Below are positions 55,257 to 64,000 of a stretch of 64,000 nt of DNA, piece after piece. This DNA comes from Diphasiastrum complanatum (Eukaryota > Streptophyta > Lycopodiopsida > Lycopodiales > Lycopodiaceae): assembly GCA_029204225.1 (NCBI GenBank), contig CM055099.1, positions 59,210,869 through 59,274,868 on the forward strand. Reading direction: 5' to 3'. The translations under genes and the position numbers were made by a program. The number at the start of each line of letters is the position of its first letter. The stretch's first letter is position 1. The notes beneath the pieces are model-generated. The model had not been told where the DNA came from. It saw only the letters and a list, made by a program, of their open reading frames with translations, and did no database searches.

Positions 55257-56103
55257 TAGGATGCCAAGTTTACCTAGTATTGAACAAACTAGACAACATA
55301 TGATCAACACACTAAGAGATTGATTCAACCTATAAAACCACATGTAAACCACACTTCTAAAAGTTTATAAACTCCATCAAGTGATAAATACAAGCTTTAG
55401 AGGTGAATGTATAAGCACACTTAGTGAATCACAAGACTAGCTTCACTAGCTTGTCAAATCTTGATGTTTAGATGTAGATCTAAGATCACTTCACATGAGA
55501 ATGTTCCTCAACCTGTTAAGAACCTGAAAACACATTTGCATAATGGTTAAAACCTTCCAACAAATGCTCCAATTAAATTACATAAGATAGTTACTTATAT
55601 GCTCAACAAAGTACACCAAATTTATGCCAAAATTGATGACAAACTTTACGATATGCTCTTTACAATGGAGCTTGCAATATGTTCACCCAAAAAGGGGATC
55701 ATTCATCCAAATGGGAGCTTTGCTTAGCCTTTATGAGAATCACAAACTCACTCAAAAGAGCATTTGCTATCCACTTAAGGGAGAAGGTTCATCCACATAA
55801 GGAGAATGTGTTCATACAAAAAATGGAGATTATCAACAATATAATGAAAAGAACATTGTTAGTATTGAATATACACAAGCCTCACAATCAACAAATGTTT
55901 GGATGTGATGATCTGATCCAAAATAGCTTCTTCTCAGCTTCTGATCTTCAATAGACTTGAAATATGCTTTTGATCCACAAGTTCAACTCACAAAACAAAG
56001 GTTAGTAAGATTTGATCAATAATACAATGCATAATCATGCTAGAACTTGATCAAACATCCAAATATCACCATAAATGAAAACCTTACCAAAAATAGTTGC
56101 CAA

Positions 56104-56118
56104 CCAGCTCTGATACCA
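56104..56118 (-). other. Primer-binding site of Cop3C
   Basis: tggtatcagagctgg on the minus strand, directly next to the LTR boundary at 56119. Confidence 0.85.
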
Positions 56119-56771
56119 TGTGAAAAAAGTGGATCTTGATTGGATTCAAACTCCCAAAATACTTGGCTAAGATCTTTGCACAACATACAAAAGCTAGAAA
56201 TGGAAAAGCATCCTAATGCTACCTTTGATACACATGAACTTGACAAAGCATTCAAGAGACAAAAGAAACTAATAAAAGGTACTGATGGCAGCCAAAAATA
56301 ACAGCAAACAGGGCGCCCAACAACAACCTACCACTTTTGAAAACCTCTTAAGATCATACACAAAAGCTTGAAGACAATACACAAGAGAATGCTCTAGATG
56401 GAGGAAGAAACAATGACAATGATCTATTGATCTCAATGAATCATACAATAGGTTTCTTCAACCTGTTCCTCCACACATTTCTTACTATTTATGGATGCGA
56501 AAGATGACTCTCTCTCCTCTCTCTAAAAGGTACTTGACCCTAATACTCCCTATATAGGAAAAATATCTAAAAATGACATATATGACCAAAATACATTAAA
56601 ATGGTCTCATTTCGAAGGGTCTGAAGTTTGACACTTCTTAATATTGAAAAAGTACAGTAAATAAAAAAATTTAGGTCTAGTTCACACGTGTGAAACTCCA
56701 TCACCAAAACTATGTACAAAAATTGCCAATTTAGGCCTCAAACTAGCTAAGAAATGTTGACAATTTTCACA
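56119..56771 (-). repeat. 5' LTR of Cop3C
   Basis: 653 bp, ends tgtgaaaa/ttttcaca kept. Diverged from Cop3A/B LTRs by many substitutions, yet the palindrome ttcacacgtgtgaa (56681-56694) is unchanged. Confidence 0.92.
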
Positions 56772-56930
56772 AGTGTTGCTTGAATCGAGTAGTACATTCA
56801 TGTCTTTCCCTAATATCTTGCCTCTAACTCGAAACAACTGATTAGGTTTGAGAGATAATGTACTGAAATTGCATGCATAATCCACAGGAAAATAAAACAT
56901 TCTGGATGAGCATATAGATTGAGTAGCTTG
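56772..56930 (-). pseudogene. Gypsy protease fragment interrupted by Cop3C
   Basis: The minus strand reads FYFPVDYACNFSTLSLKPN, then FRVRGKILGKDMNVLLDSSNT directly up to the Cop3C LTR end. LLDSSNT at this position matches the L-L/I-D-S-G-A/S-T-H active site of gypsy protease, with Gly changed to Ser. The rest of the host element was not recognised. Confidence 0.6.
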
Positions 56931-57480
56931 TAGAGGATCCTAGAGGTGCTTCACCTACATGCATCTTAAGCATGAGCCAATTCTCATATGTGCAAAATGT
57001 TTACAGTTACAAAGTTAACGAGCAGTTTGAAAATGTGTAGCTGAGCACATCTTGGAACTAAGAGCTTAAGCCCTCTAGGTTTGGGATGTCATGGAGATGA
57101 GGACTTCTAGTGCTTAAATGTGCATGTGGGAAGTATCTCTCTATCTCTCTACTGGTGTCCATGAGCATCTCTTTGAGGATCTTAGAATTGTTTTGCCCAC
57201 ATGCATTTTAAGCACTATGAAGTTCTTGGATGTCCAAGATGTGCTATAGTGCTAACCTTATGTAGGAGTTCTAGGATTGCATTTCAACACATTTCTAAAC
57301 TTGTGAATGCCATTATGGATGAGCAGCTCCCCTTGAATGTGCATGTGAGCTACTTAGCCCGTGAATGACATCTTGGAATAGGTCGCCATCATTGTGCTTG
57401 TGGGCAAGCCATTGCGTACACTTGACAATTTTGACTGCACATAAATTTTAGAATTTCATCCCTTAGACGTGGATTTGGGC

Positions 57481-57522
<42 letters not shown>

Positions 57523-57624
57523 GTACCTCTCCATCACCATTAAAAGTTCTCAGAACATTAAGATCTTATTCCCATATTTTATAGATCTTGTCAAATTCAC
57601 TACAAATGAATGTTGAATAGTTTA
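56931..57624. other. Unassigned stretch with an (AC)n microsatellite
   Basis: No gene recognised. A pure ac-repeat of about 18 units lies at 57484-57520. The text around 57060-57380 has repeated phrases (gcatgtggg / cttaagcatg / tctaggattg) without a clear unit. Confidence 0.5.
57484..57520. repeat. (AC)18 microsatellite
   Basis: Uninterrupted ac dinucleotide run of about 37 bases between gcaaa and tggtacc. Confidence 0.95.
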
Positions 57625-58391
<767 letters not shown>

Positions 58392-58396
<5 letters not shown>

Positions 58397-59413
58397 CTCT
58401 CTCTTCAACTAGTTTTGGCATATTTTTAACCATAGAACTTTGATCCAGCTTTATAATGATCTCCATCTTGAGTATGGACCTCATTTCTAATGTTCTAAAG
58501 TAGTTTCCATAATTGATATAGAGAATAGTGTCCAAATTGGATGCTTCACTATTTCTTACATCAATTTTACACATCAAGATGTAAATAGAACATGAATAAC
58601 CAAATAGAATGTAAACAGAATGATTCCTCCATGTTTCAAACTTTGAAGTCTCTGGAAAATTACAACAAAAAAATAATAAATGTGAGTGATGACCACTTGC
58701 TTGCTTGTCTCCTCCAACTTTGTCCTTTCTTGATATGTCTCCACCATAAAACTCCATGAATGAGCCTCCATTGCCATCTTGCCGCAAGAAACCATCAAAC
58801 CTTGGAAATCCATGAGTAAATGAGTACATCAATGATTCTAATCCAACACCACATGACTCCATATAACTAAGTGCTAGCACTACTATTTCTTCAAGATCTA
58901 CTTGACACAAGAAAGTGACCATGAATTCACCAAAATTTGACAATCTCCAAGTATTGGCACCAAGTAGCTCAACACTTGAGAACTTAGACATGGATGAGTG
59001 ACATAATGAACCTCCAATAGCTTCATTTCTATCAGCAAAATCATCCAAGAATGCTAGTACAACTCCAAAATCAAAATGATGCAAACCAATGTAGCTAGTT
59101 TTACCATATCTTGACCATTTGCACACATCCACATGAAATTGCTCAAACATGAGATAGAACAAGTAAAGTAAACTTTAACAACACTTTCTTGCTGATCCTT
59201 TGACCTTACTTGAGTCTTCAAAACCTGCAAAAATAGATCCAAAACATCTTTGCCAATTGACCCTCCTTTGATGCTCTTGACTAGCTCCAAATTGCCACTT
59301 TCCCTTTGGTGTTGTTGAAGCCCTTTGGTATTGTTGAATCCCTTGGCATTGTTGAAGCCCTTTGAGATCAACCTTCCAGCATGAAAACCATGAGAACCAA
59401 TATCCGCTTGCAT
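58392..59413 (-). pseudogene. Cop5 internal region, frames of unknown origin
   Basis: Two overlapping minus-strand frames (59413-59054 and 59162-58392) lie between 59.4 kb and the LTR. The second ends VEERV and its TGA lies in the LTR terminus, the same design as Cop3 (VEEGV). Upstream text such as FGVVLAFLDDFADRNEAIGG, RLSNFGEFMVTFLCQVDLEE and GGSFMEFYGGDISRKDK is protein-like but matches no retrotransposon domain I know. A small repeat KGFNNAKGFNNTKG is present. It may be a captured or non-autonomous internal region. Confidence 0.45.
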
Positions 59414-59529
59414 AGCATCATCTACACAAGAAAATTCTCCAAAACGTGTGAGTAAAGCAATTCCACTTGTTTATCTTGCTCTTGATCATCAAAGATATGA
59501 ATATCTTTAGACCTGGACCTCTGGAAATA

Positions 59530-60180
59530 CTACCTCTCAAACATATGATCTAGATCCAACAAGATCTCATCAATGCTTGATCTCGAATTTCCATAAAGGT
59601 TAGTGAAAACAATGCCACCAATGTCACCATCATAAATCAAAAGATAGATTCCAAACTTTCCATCCAACATGAAGTAGAGTAGGTGAAGATGAGTATCAAA
59701 CCTAATAAATCCAACCAACTTGAGTCCATAACAAACCTCAATAAGCTCACCAATGAGATCTCCCTTGCCTTGAAAAAATTGCCTCTCGATTTGCTCCATG
59801 TAGTCTTCTCCAATCAACCTTTTGCCATCTCGATCATGAGTGATCAATTCATAATCACAGAATCCTCTGAGTTGATGAAGAGATGTGAGATCCATGCCTT
59901 GGATCTTCCCAAGAACCAATCTTCCATTGCTCTTTCCTTCATAAGACTCCTTCGTAATGATTGCATCATAAGAAGTAGAAACCTCAAAAACATTGAAAGC
60001 CATGAAAAAAATGATTAGTACCTTCAACATAAGGATGATTGAAGTACTCTCTTTTTTCAAACAAGAACTTCTATTCAATGCTTTAGGTAATGACTCATAT
60101 GATAATGATTCTTCCTCACTATCATTCACAATGATATCATTCAAAGTACATCCTACTTTGAACTCTTCACATACTTCTCC
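59530..60180 (-). pseudogene. Protein-like frame of unknown origin next to Cop6
   Basis: Part of a 250-codon minus-strand frame (60282-59530). Its first 35 codons are Cop6 linker (GSGPSRADKGKG). From about 60180 the text changes to FKVGCTLNDIIVNDSEEES and, from about 59990, a well-composed stretch including GRLVLGKIQGMDLTSLHQLR, YMEQIERQFFQGKGDLIGE and SSIDEILLDLDHMFER. No retroviral motif. The change in text marks a junction between two insertions. Confidence 0.45.
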
Positions 60181-60905
60181 TTTGCCTTTGTCTGCTCTGC
60201 TTGGTCCGGAACCATCTTGGTTTATAGGAACTGCGGCAACAGGTTGCCTCTCGAATCTTTCTTCTTCTGATTTGTCGTTCAAATGGGAGGCAACTCAAAA
60301 ATATTCGATTTCGTGTTCGTCCTCTGCTCCCTCTGTCATTGGTGGCAAGCCATAGTACTGTCTCTCCAGAACTTTGTAGCTGACAGGATCGTCGTTGGCC
60401 ATTGTCCTGCTCTCATCGAATTTGACATCTCTCACTGTTTTCACAGTGTTCGTGTCTGGCATGTAGATTCTGCAGTATGACGAATTGTTGTCATAGCCTA
60501 CTAGAAATCCCAGTTCGACTTTCTCATCAAGCTTCTTTCGAAGCTTATTTGGAATATGTGCATAAGCTGCACAGCCAAAGATTCTGACATGAGACAGGTT
60601 GGGCTTTCTACCCCACCATAACTCGTGTGGTGTCATGTGAGGGACACCAGACTTACCTGTCCTATTTTGGATGTATGCAGCTGTAGCTACTGCTTCAGCC
60701 CACAGTACCCTTGGAGCTTTCGAGTGGGCCATCGTGCATCTGGCTGCTTCCATCAGGGTCCTATTCTTTCTCTCAACAACACCATTGTGCTACGGTGTGT
60801 AGGCTACAGTTCTTCTATGAATGATGTCACGATCATTGCAGAAGTTAGTGAATCGATTCGAGATGTATTCGCCACCTCGATCTGTCCTGATTTGCTTAAC
60901 TAGCT
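60181..60905 (-). pseudogene. Cop6 integrase core, C-terminus and linker
   Basis: Minus strand: FQLVKQIRTDRGGEYISNRF (second catalytic Asp), IIHRRTVAYTP, a stop (TAG in place of a sense codon near 60792), HNGVVERKNRTLMEAARC (catalytic Glu), then WAEAVATAAYIQNRT, PHELWWGRKPNLSHVRIFGC and a linker ending GSGPSRADKGKG. A TGA or TAG breaks it near 60294. The N-terminal half of integrase is on the other strand just to the right. Confidence 0.88.
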
Positions 60906-61570
60906 GGAAGACTAAAGGGAGGTCGAAGCAGCAAGGTGCAGACAAGAAGACTTGCATGAGATGCAGAAGAGACGGGCATACAGTAGATACATGCTGGCTC
61001 AATCCCAAGATTGAGTGTATTCATTGCCACAAGAAGGGTCATGCAGCCATGGATTGCCGCCAGAACCCGAGGAACAAATCAGCGCAGAACAGACAGGAGA
61101 ATAGCAACAGTTCATCCTATGTCAAAGAGCCCGAGATCTCAAAGTTGGACGAAGAAAGAACGAATAGAAACTGTTCGACCGCCTACATGTTTGAAGACAT
61201 GTGTGCAACGTCAACATCTGACACACACGAGGTGATCCTAGACTCAGGAGCCACCTCACACTTCGCGACATCAAGACAAATAATGTCTAACATCTCGAAT
61301 GCAACCAGTTTGACCACCTATGATTCATGTTTGAAGGGCAAGATGTCACGCACTCCATTCATCAAAGACTCCTACAGAATGACTAAGATTCTGGAGTTAG
61401 TGCATTCTGACATCTGCAGACCATTTAACGTCATCTCAGTAGGAGGTTCAAGATATTATATAACCTTCATTGATGACTATAGCAAATTTGCTAGAGTGTA
61501 TTTTATTCAGAATAAATCTGAAGCATTTGACAAATTCATAGAATATGTGAATTGGGCTGATGCTTGCTAA
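60905..61570 (+). pseudogene. Inverted Cop6 segment: zinc knuckles, protease, integrase N-terminus
   Basis: Reads on the plus strand: GRSKQQGADKKTCMRCRRDG, CIHCHKKGHAAMDC (CX2CX4HX4C, with a second similar CMRCRRDGHTVDTC), the protease motif VILDSGATSHFAT, then a deletion into integrase: ILELVHSDICRPFNV (first catalytic Asp), YYITFIDDYSKFARVYFI and EAFDKFIEYVN. This is exactly the part missing between the minus-strand gag and integrase pieces that flank it. Confidence 0.88.
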
Positions 61571-62265
61571 TCACGGTCCTGCCTCTGATTCGACTCCCTC
61601 TTAGGCTTAAATTGTTTTTTTGGATTTTTCTTTGTTGCCGTAGAGGGCCTGGTCAGAACCAACCTTGTGATCAAGGTGTTCTCTGGCCTCGACTTCCTCT
61701 CAAATCTCAACAATCGCCTTTTCAAGGTTCATGATAGGATCTTACGCGAGCAGGTTTCTTGTCATCTGGAATGATCTGGGTAAGGCTCTCAACAGGTTCG
61801 TGAGCTGCTTCTCAGTTGACACTGCATTCTCTGCTCCAGAGTTATGTAGTGATAGAAATAGATCCTTCATCTTTCTTACAAAAGAAGTGAGTTCTTTTTT
61901 ATCCCACTGTAAATTCGTCAGCTGATCTTCCAGCATCATGATTTGACTTCTTGATTTCGTCTGAAATCCGGTGAGTAATGCATCCCACATCTCCTTAGCT
62001 TTGGAGAGTGTGGCCAGGTCAAGTGTGAGACTATCTTCGATGAAAAATGATAGCAAGGCTACTGCCTTGTCGTTTTTCTCCCTCCATTTGCGTAGCTCCT
62101 TGCCTGATGTCGTAGGCATTTCTTCTGTGCCATCTACCCAGGGAAAGAGTCCTTCGCCCTTGAGTATCAGTGATGTCTTAACTTTCCAGGCTAGAAAGTT
62201 AGATCCTGAAGAATCAAGTATCGTACAGATACAGATTTTGCTCTACATGTTGCTGATTGAAGCCA
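61571..62265 (-). pseudogene. Cop6 gag
   Basis: ATG at 62265-62263 gives MASISNM and an early stop, then in a continuing frame SGSNFLAWKVKTSLILKGEG, KWREKNDKAVALLSFFIEDS, MWDALLTGFQTKSRSQI and LTNLLRALPRSFQMT. This is the UBN2-type gag of the copia group. It ends in a Lys-rich stretch at the inversion breakpoint. Confidence 0.85.
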
Positions 62266-62369
62266 TTGTTTCTTAGAGTCTGTTTTCTTGTTGATGGTTG
62301 TTTGTCTGAATGCTTGGCCTCCTGGATCTGCTAGCTTCTTGGTTATGTCTAAACATGACAAGACAGGTA

Positions 62370-62382
62370 GGCTCTGATACCA
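62370..62382 (-). other. Primer-binding site of Cop6
   Basis: tggtatcagagcc on the minus strand. A near copy with one mismatch (gctctgatatcactgatgagaa) lies 50 bp away at 62421-62442, so the primer site/LTR junction is duplicated. Confidence 0.85.
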
Positions 62383-62383
62383 C

Positions 62384-63410
62384 TGATGAGAATGTTTATG
62401 TGGAGGTGCGCAGGTGATATGCTCTGATATCACTGATGAGAAATGATTTTTGCGGATCGTTCGTGAAACAGTCGAAGCAACCACGATTCTCTTGCGATTC
62501 AGATGGAGTTCAGATGCGACCGCTGGACACTACCGGCTGAATCACTCCTACAGTCCTCCAGAATGTAGTCAGGCGTTAATGTAGCATTCAACATAGTTTC
62601 AACCAAGGTGCGGAATAAAATTGAACAAGAAAGTCTTAGACACACGAAAAATCAGCAGACACATTTTGCATTCAAGATCAGACACGACATGAAACGCATC
62701 TATATTGATCTTTCTCTGATTCTTCAAGCACTACATGCAAAGCCACGCAGTGCGTTGGCGTGGGAGAAACACGGTTCTCTCACGAGTAATCGGCTCGCTT
62801 TACTAGCGGACAGTTGGATCTACAGATCCTAGACAGAATTGTCTTTGCATGCAGGGGGACATGTATTCTGCTATTTCGTCTTGATTGCTTACTAGCATCA
62901 GACTACTTCATCTATATGTCAAGTATGATCCAACAAGTATATAGTCGTTCTATGTAACCTTTAAGATTAGAGCTACAACTAATCAGAAAATTACAAGAAT
63001 GGCAGATTAGCCACGACCTAGATTGTATCTGCTGATATCATGCCATCAGATTAGATATATGTACTTCTGGGTACTTGCATGATCTCGCTGGTACTCTTTG
63101 GAGCGTCAAGGACAGGAGAGAAGGTTTCGCGACGTTATTTTCGTTTCCGTCGTTGGTTTCATTTCCATTGTTGGTTTCGTTTTGGTCGTCTGTCTTTTCT
63201 CGTACTGGACCGCAAAAGAATCCCGTGCCAGACCGCAAAAGATTCTCGTTCGTGAATCTTTCGAGTTCGTGAACTGTTCGTCTTCATGTCCTTTGACTTT
63301 CGTGTTCGCGAACCGTTCGTGTTCGTCTCTTTTGACTTTCAAGTTCGCAAACCGTTCGTCTTTGTGTTTCGTGTCAGGCGGAGGGCTGAAAGCTAGCAAG
63401 ACTTTGTAGT
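62384..63410 (-). repeat. Probable 5' LTR of Cop6
   Basis: Its inner edge (tgatgagaatg, 62384) is set by the primer site. The outer edge near 63410 is inferred from the point where Cop7 sequence starts. Rich in ttcgtgaa/ttcgcgaac motifs at 63245-63360. Confidence 0.5.
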
Positions 63411-63429
63411 TAGAAACATTTTGTTTCTT

Positions 63430-64000
63430 CAATTCTTGGAATTATAACAAAAAAATGTAGAAGAACCACCTCCTTCAAGCATGCACTTAGCAACATCTTT
63501 TTCCATATGATTAAAGAAATCATTAGCAACAACCTTTTCCAAGGAAAAACCTTCACCATCTCCATTGATGAAGTTAGATCTTTCCTTACCTTTTGCATGC
63601 TTGCACTTGCCATGAAGAACCATGGAAGAACTATCATTATCCTCATAACTAGCCAAGTTAGCACAACGATGAACAACTCCAAGAAGCATATTAGATCTTG
63701 TCCTAGATCTAGCATAAGGAAGCTTGTTAGACTTGGCATAAGATCCACCAATCTTATTGATGCTAAAAGGGAACTTTGGAAAGTTGAGACCAATCTCCTT
63801 TTCCATTCCATCCTTTTTGTTAGTCATAACAAAAGCATCAAGCTTGAAAAGTCTACCTTGTCTATTGCCCCTAGCAACCAAGACTTATTCCTTTGTAATG
63901 AAACAAGCAACACCATCAAACTTTACCATGTATCCTTTCTCTATCATTTTGACCAACATTTGGCAAATTCTTTGAAAGTGAATGTAAAGAAAAAATAGAG
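63430..64000 (-). pseudogene. Cop7: copia fragment (protease end and pre-integrase)
   Basis: Minus strand from the window edge: KNLPNVGQ, then in another frame MIEKGYMVKFDGVACFITKE, a stop, VARGNRQGRLFKLDAFVMT, and the pre-integrase tail KSNKLPYARSRTRSNMLLGV. This matches the arrangement of Cop3 residues about 370-500 (DKGLDVEFIGDACLIS, GRRHGKLFKLDACVIS). From about 63680 down to 63430 the frame stays open but no longer looks like integrase. The element continues beyond the window. Confidence 0.78.

Larger units (their letters stand above)
53750..56771 (-). mobile_element. Cop3C: degenerate, truncated relative of Cop3 (minus strand)
   Basis: Consists of a 5' LTR (56771-56119), primer site, leader and the first about 165 codons of gag. 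Gag homology ends near 53752 (after DEHANLVQ) and unrelated DNA follows. The leader is interrupted by a solo LTR of another family. Sequence identity to Cop3A/B is clearly lower, with many small indels. Confidence 0.9.
60181..63410 (-). mobile_element. Cop6: Ty1/copia element with an internally inverted segment
   Basis: On the minus strand: LTR (right of 62384), primer site 62382-62370, gag 62265-61571, then a segment lying on the plus strand (about 60905-61565), then integrase core and linker (60903-60181). RT and RNase H are missing, replaced by Cop5-associated DNA at about 60180. Confidence 0.85.

Overview
This is nuclear DNA of a land plant. It carries one spliced host gene with a strong plant match, followed by about 57 kb of LTR retrotransposons. 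The long first intron, AT-rich composition and layers of old, broken elements suggest a large genome, perhaps a gymnosperm, but no sequence here proves the lineage.

Layout. (1) 1-6754 (+): the last eight coding exons of mitochondrial 2-oxoglutarate dehydrogenase E1. The gene starts upstream of the window. Its 2.8 kb first visible intron holds an antisense Ty1/copia relic and a foldback repeat. (2) 6755-11.5 kb: no gene recognised. (3) 11.5-17.2 kb: a broken copia element on the minus strand (Cop1), then the LTR and gag-protease part of a second copia on the plus strand (Cop2). Cop2 is cut off at 17.18 kb by a truncated gypsy LTR. (4) 17.2-29.1 kb: an old Ty3/gypsy element (Gyp1) with gag, protease, RT, RNase H and integrase, then 2.9 kb of extra open frames between pol and the 3' LTR. 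(5) 30.8-45.0 kb: the centrepiece, two near-identical copia elements with intact 1317-residue polyproteins (Cop3A minus, Cop3B plus) facing away from a 0.56 kb spacer. Cop3B carries an extra LTR plus 98 bp of leader at its 5' end. (6) 47.4-52.3 kb: a decayed gypsy (Gyp2) fused inside its integrase to a copia RT fragment (Cop4), then a 63-70 bp tandem repeat. (7) 53.7-56.8 kb: a degenerate relative of Cop3 (Cop3C), itself holding a solo LTR and sitting inside a gypsy protease relic. (8) 57.6-64 kb: the LTR of Cop5 with a (GA)70 tract, protein-like frames of unknown origin, a copia with an internally inverted segment (Cop6), and a last copia fragment (Cop7).

Only OGDH E1 and the two Cop3 polyproteins read as intact. 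Everything else is interrupted by stops, frameshifts, deletions or inversions. The most informative signal is that Cop3A and Cop3B share differences between their own 5' and 3' LTRs. Independent retrotransposition should erase such differences, so this points to DNA-level copying or conversion between the inverted arms, or to an assembly artefact that needs excluding.
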